Below, one piece after another: positions 38,623 through 48,201 of a DNA stretch of 57,693 bases. This stretch comes from Azoarcus sp. (lineage in GTDB: Bacteria; Pseudomonadota; Gammaproteobacteria; Burkholderiales; Rhodocyclaceae). The stretch covers positions 1 to 57,693 of the forward strand of contig JAIRMC010000137.1 of assembly GCA_031258965.1 (NCBI GenBank). Direction: 5' to 3'. Under the pieces are notes generated by a model. It was not told the origin of the DNA, did no database searches, and was given only the letters and a program-made list of their open reading frames with translations. Position numbers and translations under genes: made by a program. Every line of letters begins with the position of its first letter. Position 1 is the stretch's first letter.

Positions 38623-40410
38623 ATGTTGACCCGCTGCCCGAGCTGCCAAACCGTCTTCCGCCTTACGTCGGAGCAGCTTCTCGCCCGACAAGGCCAAGTA
38701 CGTTGCGGAAGTTGCCTGCACCCTTTCAATGCCCTCGACCATCTGGCCGAGTCGGACCCCAGGGCCGGGCAACCAGGCGGGCAACGCACTTCCGGCAAGG
38801 CTTCGACCCTTTCCGCCCAGCCCGGCACGAAACCTGCCGCGCCCCCGCCTGAACAGACATTCGCTGTCGCCGCGCCCAAAACCGTGTCCGACCTTCCGTC
38901 ACCGCCTGCCACGGCGCCGGAAGCCGCTGCCGAGAGCCAGCCTCTCCGGCCATCCATCGGCACTGGCGCAACGTCGCGCCCACGTCCGATACTAGCGCCC
39001 GTCGTCAAAAAATCGTCGCAACGCCTGTTGAGCGAACTCGATTTCTCGTCGTCGATAGACACGAAATCCAGAATCCCTCAGCAAGCGCAAGCGCCTTTTA
39101 CGGCGAGCCACCCACCCCTGGACACCGGCGAGCCGGACGCGCCCGGCACGACGCCCGAGGAAAATACCGCCTCCGAAACGCCGCCCGCGCCGCCCCAACC
39201 CGGCCCCGAGGCCGAACCCAAGCCCGCGCGCGTGGCGGCAGCGGAACCGCCGCCATTACCCAAAGCGCCGCCGCTACCCAAAGCGCCGCCGCCGGACGAA
39301 ACACCGCCGCCGGACGAAACACCGCCCCCGACCGCCGTCATAGGTGGCGTGCTTGTCACAAACAGCGCTCCACCCGCCGCCCCGCCGCCGGTTCCATCGG
39401 TGAGCCTACCCGCCCCGGCTACGACGGCCGTGCATTTTCCCGGCGACGACGATTCCGTCTTTTCCCGGATAGACGACATCCCGGACAACGCGGGCGACTC
39501 CGCGGATTCGACAGAGGCCGTGCTGTCCTCGTTTACAACGTTTCCCGACGACGATTCCGTCTTCTCCCAGATGAACGGCATGCCCAGGGCCACGCGCGGC
39601 AGGGACAAAGGGGCAAAACGCGGCAAACCGGCGGTCAAAAGCAAACCGTCCCTTTTCAGCGGCAAGGAAACGAAGGCTCCCATGTCCCGGCGCGGCGCAC
39701 GCGCGCAAACGGCGGACGAGGCCATCGACGAAAGCGCGCGGAGCGAAACGTCCACCAAACTCGGCCTTGAAGCCAAGATCGACAAGATCGAAGCCGAAAT
39801 CAATGCCGAACGCAAGACTACCCGCCGTTCATCCCGGAGCAAAAAAGCAAAGCCGGTCGCGGGCGAAAGCAAGGAAGCCGGACACCACCAGGCAGGCTCG
39901 CATTTCGACATCTACGGCAGGCCGATGACGAAACGCGAGCGCGTCGTCTGGACATCGGTTGTATCCGTACTAGGAGTGGTGCTGGCCATCCAGGCAACGC
40001 TATTCTTCCGCCACGGCATTGCCCGCAATATCCCCGGCATGCGCCCACTGCTCGTCTCGATCTGCAAAACCGTCGGCTGCGCCATGCCGCTGCCCAGGGA
40101 TGCAGAGCTAATCCGTATTGACGATTACGGCGTTCTGCGCCAGGACGACCGTCCCGGTCATTACGTCTTTTACGCCACGGTCAGCAACAGCGCCGGTTTC
40201 GTCCAGGACTGGCCGAACATCGAACTCACCCTGCTCGACATCACCAACCAGCCGCTCGTCCGCCGCGTCATCACGCCCAACGACTGGGTGTCGCCGGAAC
40301 AGCGCTCCAAGGGAGGCATCGCGCCGCGCAGCGACATTTCCGTGCGCATGGATTTGGAAGTGGCGGGCGTCGATCCAAGCAATTACCGGATCGACCATTT
40401 TTACCCCTGA
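38623..40410 (+). CDS. Zinc-ribbon and DUF3426 membrane protein
   Basis: The 595-residue protein starts with an MJ0042-type zinc ribbon (CPSCQTVF...CGSCLHPFN), then a long low-complexity part rich in Pro, Ala, Glu and Ser (about residues 45-430). One membrane segment near residue 445 precedes a periplasmic DUF3426 domain. The linker has tandem PLPKAPP and PPDETPP words and two copies of a DDDSVFS-type motif (DNA 39445 and 39548). Function unknown; such genes often follow prmA in betaproteobacteria. Confidence 0.88.
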   Translation: MLTRCPSCQTVFRLTSEQLLARQGQVRCGSCLHPFNALDHLAESDPRAGQPGGQRTSGKASTLSAQPGTKPAAPPPEQTFAVAAPKTVSDLPSPPATAPEAAAESQPLRPSIGTGATSRPRPILAPVVKKSSQRLLSELDFSSSIDTKSRIPQQAQAPFTASHPPLDTGEPDAPGTTPEENTASETPPAPPQPGPEAEPKPARVAAAEPPPLPKAPPLPKAPPPDETPPPDETPPPTAVIGGVLVTNSAPPAAPPPVPSVSLPAPATTAVHFPGDDDSVFSRIDDIPDNAGDSADSTEAVLSSFTTFPDDDSVFSQMNGMPRATRGRDKGAKRGKPAVKSKPSLFSGKETKAPMSRRGARAQTADEAIDESARSETSTKLGLEAKIDKIEAEINAERKTTRRSSRSKKAKPVAGESKEAGHHQAGSHFDIYGRPMTKRERVVWTSVVSVLGVVLAIQATLFFRHGIARNIPGMRPLLVSICKTVGCAMPLPRDAELIRIDDYGVLRQDDRPGHYVFYATVSNSAGFVQDWPNIELTLLDITNQPLVRRVITPNDWVSPEQRSKGGIAPRSDISVRMDLEVAGVDPSNYRIDHFYP

Positions 40411-40540
40411 TCCGCGCTCGCTGTGCCGCTCGCCCCGTCCAAGGAAGTCGAAAGCGTATCCGTCATTCGCCACATCGTCCGGGCCGGGCTTGCCAGCCGC
40501 GCATGTCCGTCCGGACGGTGACAGCATCGAAGGCGGCCCG

Positions 40541-41482
40541 TCAGTCCCGCCACGGAACATCGCCGAAAGCGCCAAGGTAGACGGCCTTGATGTCCTCGCG
40601 CGACGGACGATGATTCTGCCCGCTGCGATGACCGATCTTGATCGCGCCCATCACCGCGGCGAGCCGCCCGCAGGCGAGCCAGTCCCAACCAAGCGAGATG
40701 CCATAAAGCAGACCGGCGCGACAGGCATCGCCGCAGCCGGTCGGATCAACCACGGCATCGACCGGCACGGCGGGCACTTCGATGCACGCACCGCCAGCAT
40801 GGATGTGCAAACCTTCCCCGCCGCACGTCACGATCAGGGCGTCGACCCCGGCGGCCAGCGTCTCGATGGGCAGGCCGGTCTTATCGACCATCAATTGCGC
40901 CTCGTAATCGTTGACAGTGCAATAACGGGCGAGCCTCAGGCAATGCAACAGTTCGTCCGCGGAAAGTATCGGCAGCGCCTGTCCTGGATCGAACACGAAA
41001 GGCACGCCGGTTTCGGCAAACCCTTCGACGTGGCGCAACATGCCGTCGCGGCCGTCGGGCGAGACGATGGCAAGTTGCACATCCCCGATCACGCGCACGT
41101 CGTTCTCGTGCGAATACATCATCGCGCCGGGATGGAAAGCGGTTATCTGGTTATCGTCGACATCCGTCGTGATGAAAGCCTGCGCGGTATAAGTGCCTGG
41201 CACATGGCGCACGTAATCCCGGCATATACCGAGTTCATCCAGCCTTTGCCGGTAATCCGCGGCATCGTCGCCCACCGTGGCGACAATCAGCGGCTCGGCG
41301 CCCAGCAGGCGCAGACTGTAGGCGATATTGCCCGCGCAGCCGCCGAAATCGCGCCGCAATTCCGGCACCAGAAAAGACACATTCAGGATATGAATGCGCT
41401 CGGGCAGGATATGGTTCTTGAAACGGTCATTGAAAACCATAATATTGTCGTAGGCTACCGAGCCGCAAACGAGAATGGACAT
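40541..41482 (-). CDS. PfkB-family carbohydrate/adenosine kinase
   Basis: The 313-residue ribokinase-fold protein begins with a beta-strand motif (LVCGSVAYDNIMVF), has the glycine-rich motif FGGCAGNIAYSLRLLG, and the catalytic anion-hole motif DPTGCGDACRAG. In the last, the usual GAGD is GCGD, a variant common in one adenosine-kinase-like betaproteobacterial group. Substrate cannot be fixed. It runs opposite to its neighbours, converging on the DUF3426 gene, with 130 bp between showing nothing notable. Confidence 0.9.
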   Translation of the reverse strand: MSILVCGSVAYDNIMVFNDRFKNHILPERIHILNVSFLVPELRRDFGGCAGNIAYSLRLLGAEPLIVATVGDDAADYRQRLDELGICRDYVRHVPGTYTAQAFITTDVDDNQITAFHPGAMMYSHENDVRVIGDVQLAIVSPDGRDGMLRHVEGFAETGVPFVFDPGQALPILSADELLHCLRLARYCTVNDYEAQLMVDKTGLPIETLAAGVDALIVTCGGEGLHIHAGGACIEVPAVPVDAVVDPTGCGDACRAGLLYGISLGWDWLACGRLAAVMGAIKIGHRSGQNHRPSREDIKAVYLGAFGDVPWRD

Positions 41483-41623
41483 TAAAAAAACCTCCCCTGC
41501 TGTCTGGATGAAATGCGATTATAGAAGGCGTTTTCGGGTTTTCCACCCGATGAACCAAATCCGCGCGGCCGTTCTCCAACGGGAGAACGACTGTTTTCCG
41601 CAAATCCACTCCTTCCATTTTCC

Positions 41624-42469
41624 ATGCTGATACACCCGCAATTCAACCCTGTCGCCTTCTCCTTCGGCCCGTTCAGTGTGCGCTGGTACGGGCTGACCTA
41701 TTTGTTCGCCTTCATTTGTTTCGCTCTCCTCGCCCGCCTGCGCGCGCGGCGCGGACCAGGGGCAGACTGGAATGGCCAGTCCATCGACGATCTGCTCTTT
41801 TACGGCGTACTCGGTGTCATCTTCGGCGCGCGGCTTGGAGAAGTGCTGTTTTTCCGGCCCGATTACTATTTCGCCCATCCGCTTGAAATCCTCATGGTCT
41901 GGCACGGCGGCATGAGCTTCCACGGCGGTTTCATCGGCGTGCTCGTGGCGATGTGGCTTTATGGCCGCCGCCATGGCCGGGGCTTCTGGGAAATTACCGA
42001 TTTCATTGCGCCGATGGTTCCTGTCGGGCTTTTCGCGGGACGCATCGGCAATTTCATCAATGCCGAATTGTGGGGACGCCCCATGAGCGAGCCATTGCTG
42101 CCATGGGCGATGATTTATCGCCAAGTCGATAACCTGCCGCGTCACCCCTCGCAGCTCTACCAGGCGGCGGGCGAAGGGCTGCTGCTGTTCGCCCTGCTGT
42201 GGTGGTATTCGTCCAGTCCCCGCCCGCTTCGGGCGGTATCCGGATTCTTCCTTGCCGGTTACGGCATCCTGCGCTTCGGCGCGGAGTTTTTCCGCAATCC
42301 CGATCCCGGCATTTTCAGCTCCCTCGGCCTGGGGCTGACAACCGCGCAATGGCTGTGCGTACCGATGTTCCTCGCGGGCGCGGGGCTGCTCGCCCGCGCC
42401 TATTACAAACGCCATGACAATACCGCCCCGATTCTTGAGACCGGCGGCGATTTACCCAAAAAAACTTAA
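41624..42469 (+). CDS. lgt: Prolipoprotein diacylglyceryl transferase
   Basis: Lgt adds diacylglycerol to the lipobox cysteine of prolipoproteins in the inner membrane. The 281-residue protein has about seven membrane segments. The signature [15 protein letters not shown] is present, as are [14 protein letters not shown] with the conserved histidine and [11 protein letters not shown]. It begins divergently from the PfkB gene, 141 bp apart. Confidence 0.97.
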   Translation: MLIHPQFNPVAFSFGPFSVRWYGLTYLFAFICFALLARLRARRGPGADWNGQSIDDLLFYGVLGVIFGARLGEVLFFRPDYYFAHPLEILMVWHGGMSFHGGFIGVLVAMWLYGRRHGRGFWEITDFIAPMVPVGLFAGRIGNFINAELWGRPMSEPLLPWAMIYRQVDNLPRHPSQLYQAAGEGLLLFALLWWYSSSPRPLRAVSGFFLAGYGILRFGAEFFRNPDPGIFSSLGLGLTTAQWLCVPMFLAGAGLLARAYYKRHDNTAPILETGGDLPKKT

Positions 42470-42486
42470 CCATAAAAGGAGAGAGC

Positions 42487-43869
42487 GTGTCATCGAATCT
42501 GGTTGCGAGAAGCCTGTCCCGAATGCGCGCCATCATGGCGCAGGCGACCAGCAAACCCTATGAACCTTCGGCAAAAGAGCTGGATCGCATTCATCGTCAA
42601 CTCGAAGAATGCGCCGCGGGCATCGGCGGCGAAGTGTCCACGCGGCAGCGCGCGGCGCGTCTGGCCGACACTTACTTGCATCTGGACGACGCTGGACGGC
42701 GAACCATCCTCAAAATGATCGCGCTTGATTTCGGCCCCGATCCCAAAGCCGTCGCCAAGGCCCACGCCACCTACCAGAAATCGCTCGGCGCCAGCGAGCA
42801 ATGGGAAGCCGAAGCGCAATTGCGCGCAACGATGCGCTCACGACGTCTGCGCATCCTCACCCAGTTCAACGCCATCCCACAGGGCGTGAAATTCCTTGTC
42901 GACCTGCGCGCCGACCTGCTGCGCTACGCGGCGGACGACCCCTTGCTCAAACCGCTCGACCGCGAACTTGAAACCCGCCTCACCGCCTGGTTCGACGTCG
43001 GCTTTCTTGAACTCCAGCGGATCACCTGGGAATCACCCGCGGCGCTTCTGGAACGGCTGGTCAAATACGAAGCCGTGCACGCCATCCGCTCCTGGCGGGA
43101 TCTAAAAAACCGCCTCGACTCCGACCGCCGCTGCTATGCCTTCTTCCACCCCCGCATGCCGCTGGAGCCGCTGATCTTTGTACAAGTGGCGCTCACTGAA
43201 ACGCTAGCCGACAACATCCGGGATCTCCTCGACGTGCGCGCGCCGCTCGGCGACACCGGTAAGGCTGACACAGCCATCTTCTACTCGATCACCTCCTCGC
43301 AGACCGGGCTGCGCGGCATCTCGTTCGGCAACTTCCTGCTGAAGCGGGTCATCGGCGATCTGCAACGCGACTTTCCACGCCTGCGCACGTTTTCCACCCT
43401 GTCGCCAATTCCCGGCCTCCTCCGTTGGGCCAGGCAAAGCCCGCAAAACCTGGACAGGCTCATCACCGCCACGGACTGGAAAGCCTTGACCGCCGCAGGC
43501 GTCTCCAAGGAAGCCGCCCCGCCGTTTTTCGACGCACTGCTCAACGGCGACACCACCTGGACGAAAAACAGCGCCCTGAGCGCGGCCCTGCGCGCGCCCC
43601 TGTTGCGTTTGGCCGCGCAATATCTGATCAAGGCAAAACGCGGCGAGCGCCCGCTTGACCCGGTCGCCCGCTTCCACCTCGGCAACGGCGCGCGCATCGA
43701 GCGCCTGAACTGGCTGGCCGACATCTCGGAAAAAGGCCATGCCCAGTCGTGGGGGATCATGGTCAACTACCTCTACGACCTCGGCGACCTCGAAACGAAC
43801 GTCGAAGCCTACGCCCGCGACGGTAAGATCGACACTTCCTCGTCGCTGCGGCGGCTGGCCAAGGATTGA
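42487..43869 (+). CDS. Malonyl-CoA decarboxylase
   Basis: This enzyme converts malonyl-CoA to acetyl-CoA and CO2. The 460-residue protein aligns along its length with the MCD family: helical N-terminal domain (to about residue 150) and an acetyltransferase-like catalytic domain with FFHPRMPLEPLIFVQVAL, FYSITSSQTGLRGISFGNFLLKRV, FSTLSPIPG, and FHLGNGARIERLNW (the catalytic His region). The GTG start at 42487 follows AAAGGAGAGA. No malonate ligase or importer is beside it, so it may control malonyl-CoA levels rather than serve malonate use. Confidence 0.95.
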   Translation: MSSNLVARSLSRMRAIMAQATSKPYEPSAKELDRIHRQLEECAAGIGGEVSTRQRAARLADTYLHLDDAGRRTILKMIALDFGPDPKAVAKAHATYQKSLGASEQWEAEAQLRATMRSRRLRILTQFNAIPQGVKFLVDLRADLLRYAADDPLLKPLDRELETRLTAWFDVGFLELQRITWESPAALLERLVKYEAVHAIRSWRDLKNRLDSDRRCYAFFHPRMPLEPLIFVQVALTETLADNIRDLLDVRAPLGDTGKADTAIFYSITSSQTGLRGISFGNFLLKRVIGDLQRDFPRLRTFSTLSPIPGLLRWARQSPQNLDRLITATDWKALTAAGVSKEAAPPFFDALLNGDTTWTKNSALSAALRAPLLRLAAQYLIKAKRGERPLDPVARFHLGNGARIERLNWLADISEKGHAQSWGIMVNYLYDLGDLETNVEAYARDGKIDTSSSLRRLAKD

Positions 43870-43896
43870 ACATTCCCGTTCCGGGAGAAAAACGCC

Positions 43897-45417
43897 ATGC
43901 ATGACGAGACCCGGATGCTGCTCACCCGCACGGCGCCGCAAACCCTCCTGACCGGCAGCCGGGCCGTCGCCAAAGGCAGGCCCAGCCTGCGCCTGTCCGG
44001 TAAAAGCAGTGACGGACTCGCCCGCCTTGCCCGCCACTTCAACGCCGTCGCCTCAACGCTGCGACAACGGACCCGCGCCCTGCATGACGCGCTCGAACGC
44101 CTCGAAGCCATACAGCACGACGCTATGCACGACAGCCTCACCGGCCTGCCGAACCATGCGCTATTCATCGAACGCCTGCGGCAAGCTCTGGCGCAGCAAG
44201 ACCGCGACGCGCACTTCCGTTCCGCCGTGCTGGCAGTCAACCTCGAACGCTTCCACCTCATTAACGATAGCTACAGCTACGCCACCGGCAACCATCTGCT
44301 CTGCCACATCGCCCAGCACTTCGTCGACCGGCTGCGAAGCGGCGATATCATCGCCCGCCTGGGCGCCGACCAGTTCGCCATCCTCCTGCGCGGCGTCGCC
44401 TCCACCGACGAAGCCTTGCAAATCTCCCGCCAGCTCATCGAACTGCCCGGCTTCACCGCCCCCGGCGCGCATCAACCCCTGCAAATAAAATGCCGCGCCG
44501 GACTGGCAATGAGCGACGGCACCGCCGATGCCGAAACCCTGCTGCGCGATGCCGACAACGCCTTGCAGGCCGCGCGCGGCAGCGAATCCGATCCCATCCA
44601 GGTATTCCAAGCATCCATGTACGCCCGGATGCTCACCACGCTGACGCTCGAAACCGACCTGCGCCGCGCTCTGGCGGAAAGAACCTTGAGCGTCGCCTAC
44701 CAGCCCATCGTCCGCCTGTTCGACCAGCGCATCGCCAGCTTTGAAGCCCTTGTCCGCTGGCAACATCCCCTGCGGGGACAAATTTCACCAGACGTTTTCA
44801 TCCCCCTGGCCGAATCCCTCGGACTGATCCATGAACTAGGCATGTTCGTTCTGCACCGCGCCTGTCTCGACATTCTGACGTGGCAACGCCAGACCGGTCC
44901 CGATGCCCCGCCTGTCAGCATCAACCTCTCCGCGCGCCAACTCGCCCGCGCCACACTGGCCCGCGAACTGCTCGACACCATCCTCGGCCACGGTCTCACG
45001 CCCGAGCGCCTGCGCTTCGAGGTCACGGAAAGCCTACTCACCCATTCCAGCGGCCAAAACATCGAGACCCTGCACATCCTGCACGACGCGGGCATCACGG
45101 TATTGATCGACGACTTCGGCACCGGCTATTCGGCGCTCAGCTACCTGCACACCCTGCCCTGCGACATCGTCAAGCTCGACGGCTCCTTCGTCGGCCCCGT
45201 CGCCACCGATGATCGACCGCGCGCCGTCGTCCGGCACAGCATTGGCCTTGCCCACGACCTGGGCATGGCTGTCGTGGCGGAATGCATTGAAAAAGAAGAC
45301 CAGCTCCACACACTGCGCGACATCGGTTGCGACTTCGGGCAAGGCAATTTGTTCTCGAAACCGCTGTCCGCCAACGAAGCCTGCCGCCTGCTCCACGATG
45401 ACAATGGCGCAAGATAA
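43897..45417 (+). CDS. HAMP-degenerate GGDEF-EAL protein, probable c-di-GMP phosphodiesterase
   Basis: The 506-residue protein starts within a HAMP-like segment (GLARLARHFNAVASTLRQR, about residues 39-57) with no preceding membrane helix. The GGDEF domain (to about residue 230) has GADQF where GGDEF is expected, so cyclase activity is unlikely. The EAL domain keeps the key residues: FEALVRW, NLSARQL, FEVTES, IDDFGTGYSALSYL, and an AECIEKEDQL lobe. It likely degrades c-di-GMP, with the GGDEF part perhaps sensing GTP. The missing sensor and membrane part suggests a 5' truncation. An IS remnant abuts the 3' end. Confidence 0.88.
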   Translation: MHDETRMLLTRTAPQTLLTGSRAVAKGRPSLRLSGKSSDGLARLARHFNAVASTLRQRTRALHDALERLEAIQHDAMHDSLTGLPNHALFIERLRQALAQQDRDAHFRSAVLAVNLERFHLINDSYSYATGNHLLCHIAQHFVDRLRSGDIIARLGADQFAILLRGVASTDEALQISRQLIELPGFTAPGAHQPLQIKCRAGLAMSDGTADAETLLRDADNALQAARGSESDPIQVFQASMYARMLTTLTLETDLRRALAERTLSVAYQPIVRLFDQRIASFEALVRWQHPLRGQISPDVFIPLAESLGLIHELGMFVLHRACLDILTWQRQTGPDAPPVSINLSARQLARATLARELLDTILGHGLTPERLRFEVTESLLTHSSGQNIETLHILHDAGITVLIDDFGTGYSALSYLHTLPCDIVKLDGSFVGPVATDDRPRAVVRHSIGLAHDLGMAVVAECIEKEDQLHTLRDIGCDFGQGNLFSKPLSANEACRLLHDDNGAR

Positions 45418-45420
45418 AAG

Positions 45421-45637
45421 AAGCTGCCGTTTCGTCATGATGTTCTCCAATATACCCTTGGCCAGCTTCATGTCGTGACGATTGGCTCCGTCGATCACAA
45501 CCGCAAGCGGAATACCGCTCGCCTCGGTCAGCAGGCTGCGCTTGACGCCCCACCCGCGGGTTGCGGGGCGGCATCAAAGGTCTGATCTGTCCCCACAATT
45601 TATCGCCAATGCGCCGCCCATCATCTAATTCCCCCAA
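45421..45637 (-). pseudogene. IS5-family transposase remnant
   Basis: On the minus strand the first frame reads MGELDDGRRIGDKLWGQIRP followed by PLMPPRNP, the N-terminus of IS5-type DDE transposases. After a frame change near 45555 another frame reads RGWGVKRSLLTEASGIPLAV and IDGANRHDMKLAKGILENI, the family's middle region with the second catalytic-domain strand. About a hundred residues between the two are missing, as is the rest, so this is an internally deleted fragment. No terminal inverted repeats were found. Ends are approximate. Confidence 0.75.
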
Positions 45638-45685
45638 CGCGCATCCGCCGCAGCGTTCTTCGCGCGCGTGAGTTCGACCGTATCG

Positions 45686-46762
45686 CTATCCGAACAGATC
45701 GCGTTGTGCGTTCCCGGTGCGCTCGTCCGCACCGGTTTCCACGAACCGCACCCCCACGCCCAGCAGCCGCACGGGCCGTTCCCGCCGCGTCCAGGCTTCG
45801 TCGAGCAAGGCCGCCCACACCGCCTCGCTGGGCGCGGCGCTCACGCATTCAGCCGTAGTACGTGTGAAATCGGCGAATTTGACTTTCACCATCGCCTGAC
45901 GCACAGGCCTCGGCGCGGGCAGTTTGGCGAAACGACGGTGGAATTCCGCTATCAGGGCGGGCAGTTCGGTGTGACAGGCGGCCAGGTCGGGCAAGTCGCG
46001 GGCATAGGTGGTTTCCACCGACAAGGATTTGCGGATGCGATCCGGGCACACCAGGCGTTCGTCGATACCCCGGCAAAGCTGGTGAAGCGTCGTGCCAAAA
46101 CGCCCGAATTCGTCTACGAGACGGGCAATATCCCAGGCGCGCAGATCACCGCACGTCCGCACGCCGTGTTTTTGCAGCCGCGTCGCCGTCACTTTGCCGA
46201 CGCCGAAAATCCTGCCTACCGGCAGCGCGGCGACGAAAGCGTCGACGTCCTGCGGGCGGATGACGAATTGTCCATCGGGTTTGTTCCAGTCGCTGGCGAC
46301 CTTGGCGAGAAACTTGTTGGGCGCGATGCCTGCCGACGCGGTAATGCGGACTTCAGCGCGGATGCGGGCGCGGATTTCCTCGGCCATCAGGGTCGCCGAG
46401 CCTTGGCAATGTTCGAGGCCGCTCACGTCGAGATAGGCTTCGTCGAGCGAGAGCGGTTCCACCAAGGGTGTGTAGTCGCGGTAAATGGCAAGGATTTGCC
46501 GCGAGGCTTCGCGGTAGCGGCGGAAGTCCGGCGGCACCAGGGTGAGTTGCGGACACAGCCGCAAGGCGCGCGCCGTCGACATCGCCGAATGCACACCGAA
46601 AGCGCGCGCTTCGTAATTGCAGGTGGCGATCACGCCGCGTGTTTCCGCGCGTCCGCCAACGGCCAGTGGTTTGCCCCGCAACGCGGGGTCGTTGCGCATC
46701 TCGACCGCGGCGTAGAAACAATCGCAATCGCAGTGGATGATTTTGGTTCCAGGCTTGTCCAT
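45686..46762 (-). CDS. dinB: DNA polymerase IV
   Basis: DinB is the error-prone Y-family polymerase that bypasses damaged DNA. The 358-residue protein has HCDCDCFYAAVE (catalytic Asp) and SLDEAYLDVS (Asp-Glu), a fingers/thumb region with RIFGVGKVTATRLQKHG, a little-finger domain, and a C-terminal clamp-binding motif QRDLFG. An upstream LexA box was not obvious. The IS5 remnant lies 48 bp past its end. Confidence 0.96.
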   Translation of the reverse strand: MDKPGTKIIHCDCDCFYAAVEMRNDPALRGKPLAVGGRAETRGVIATCNYEARAFGVHSAMSTARALRLCPQLTLVPPDFRRYREASRQILAIYRDYTPLVEPLSLDEAYLDVSGLEHCQGSATLMAEEIRARIRAEVRITASAGIAPNKFLAKVASDWNKPDGQFVIRPQDVDAFVAALPVGRIFGVGKVTATRLQKHGVRTCGDLRAWDIARLVDEFGRFGTTLHQLCRGIDERLVCPDRIRKSLSVETTYARDLPDLAACHTELPALIAEFHRRFAKLPAPRPVRQAMVKVKFADFTRTTAECVSAAPSEAVWAALLDEAWTRRERPVRLLGVGVRFVETGADERTGNAQRDLFG

Positions 46763-47034
46763 GATCCATGGCGTTCATGAAACGATGCACGATTTTGCCG
46801 CAATCCAGGCGCCGTATGGATTGGCCACGGCACATCAAACCCGGAAATGGCAAAAGGAAGTTTTCATTGCGAATTGCCATGACGCTTCGCGTCCGGAGCG
46901 GGGAGAGGGTACTATCGCGGCTGCGGCATTCCGTAAAAATGCGCTGTCGGCATAACAAATATGCGCCGGATGCCGTGGATTTGCGCACGACATGACGTAC
47001 ATTTTCGTCATTGCCTGTGCGGCGCGTGAAATAT
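46763..47034. other. Upstream region of dinB and flhD, no gene
   Basis: The gap between the divergent dinB and flhD genes is 341 bp and holds no convincing reading frame or RNA gene. The last part carries the flhD promoter annotated separately. The rest may contain binding sites for regulators of flagellar genes, but I recognised none. Confidence 0.4.
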
Positions 47035-47063
47035 TTGACTTGCGAATGATGAGAGTTTACTTT
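47035..47063 (+). promoter_or_regulatory. Candidate sigma-70 promoter of flhDC
   Basis: TTGACT (47035-47040) is separated by exactly 17 bp from TACTTT (47058-47063), a good -35 and fair -10 match. It lies about 40 bp upstream of the flhD ATG at 47104, the right distance for the master-regulator operon. Confidence 0.6.
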
Positions 47064-47103
47064 AACTTGGGATCGTCAGTTCCTTGAAAGGCGAAGGTTT
47101 TCG

Positions 47104-47430
47104 ATGAAGCACACTGATTTCCAGGCCGAAATACGCGAGTTGAATGCCGCTTACCTGATGCTGGCGCAGAAGATGTTGCGCGGCGATCGGGAGACGGCCA
47201 TGTTCCGGCTTGGCATGGGCAGGGAACTAGCGGATTTCATTGAAAACCTGTCTGCGTCCCGCTTGATCCGGATGGCCGACAGCCCGGCGTTGATACCACA
47301 CTTTCGTTTCGACGACGAACAACTTGCCCGTCTGATGGCGGGCGAAGGACGGGACGAAACGGCTTCCGTCCTGCATGCCGCGATTGTCGCGGCCGGGCGG
47401 GCGATGGAAGACGCCGGCCGAGGGGCATGA
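47104..47430 (+). CDS. flhD: Flagellar master regulator subunit FlhD
   Basis: FlhD pairs with FlhC to activate class-2 flagellar promoters with sigma-70. The 108-residue protein begins MKHTDFQAEIRELNAAYLML, with AQKMLRGDRETAMFRLG and a C-terminal helical region, as in other betaproteobacterial FlhD. The ATG follows GAAAGGCGAAGG. The stop overlaps a possible flhC start by 4 nt. Confidence 0.94.
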   Translation: MKHTDFQAEIRELNAAYLMLAQKMLRGDRETAMFRLGMGRELADFIENLSASRLIRMADSPALIPHFRFDDEQLARLMAGEGRDETASVLHAAIVAAGRAMEDAGRGA

Positions 47431-47468
47431 CTGAGCATGAAGAACCGAGAGAACGGGAGAGGCGCGAC

Positions 47469-48026
47469 ATGAAAAACATACGGGTCATCGACGAGGCGGA
47501 AGATGTTTGCCGCGCCGTCGAAATGGTGCGGCTCGGCGCGCGCATGCAGATGCTCGAAGCCGAAACCCGCCTGAGCCGCGAGAAGCTGCTCAAAATCTAC
47601 AAGGAAGTGCGCGGCGTTTCGCCCCCCAAAGGCATGCTGCCATTTTCGACCGACTGGTTCATGACTTGGCAGCCGAATGTACATTCGTCGCTTTTCATGG
47701 GCTATTACTGCTTTTTCGTGCATCGGGCTGGCCTGGGCACGCTCGAAGCGATCATCAAGGCTTACCACCTTTATCTCGATCAGATCGAAATCGGCAAGGT
47801 GGAGCCGGTGCTGAGCCTGACTCGCGCCTGGACGCTGGTGCGCTTTTTCGATGCTGATCTCTTGCAACTGGCCCGGTGCCGCAACTGTGGCGGGCATTTC
47901 GTGGCGCATGCCCACGATCCTGTGCGCAATTATGTGTGTGGTCTGTGCAACATGCCATCGCGCGCGGGCAAGACCCGCCGCGTCGCGGTACGAAAGATGC
48001 GGGAACACGAGCCTGTAACGCTCTGA
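47469..48026 (+). CDS. flhC: Flagellar master regulator subunit FlhC
   Basis: FlhC binds DNA with FlhD. I start at ATG 47469 (185 residues) because homology begins with the RLGARMQMLEAETRLSREKLLKIYKEVRG region and GGGAGAGG precedes it; ATG 47427, overlapping the flhD stop, would add 14 charged residues. The four zinc-ligand cysteines lie in CRNCGGHFV and CGLCNMP. It forms a two-gene operon with flhD. Confidence 0.94.
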   Translation: MKNIRVIDEAEDVCRAVEMVRLGARMQMLEAETRLSREKLLKIYKEVRGVSPPKGMLPFSTDWFMTWQPNVHSSLFMGYYCFFVHRAGLGTLEAIIKAYHLYLDQIEIGKVEPVLSLTRAWTLVRFFDADLLQLARCRNCGGHFVAHAHDPVRNYVCGLCNMPSRAGKTRRVAVRKMREHEPVTL

Positions 48027-48201
48027 AGCCCTGCTCCGCGCCCGTCTCTGTTCGCGGAGGCGTCGCTGTCCCGTCGTTACCCGCTATATGATGTAGCGCG
48101 CGCGGCGCGGGTGGTTTTTTGCTATTCCGGCTTCAAGTTATCACGGTACGGCGGCGCGTAATCCGGCACTGTATGGGTATCCTTGCCGCCCGGAGTGATC
48201 C

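Noticed and set aside
48100-48201. Sigma-28 promoter before motA
   Set aside because: Best pair TCAAGTT / GCGCGTAA has wrong spacing and only five of eight -10 matches.
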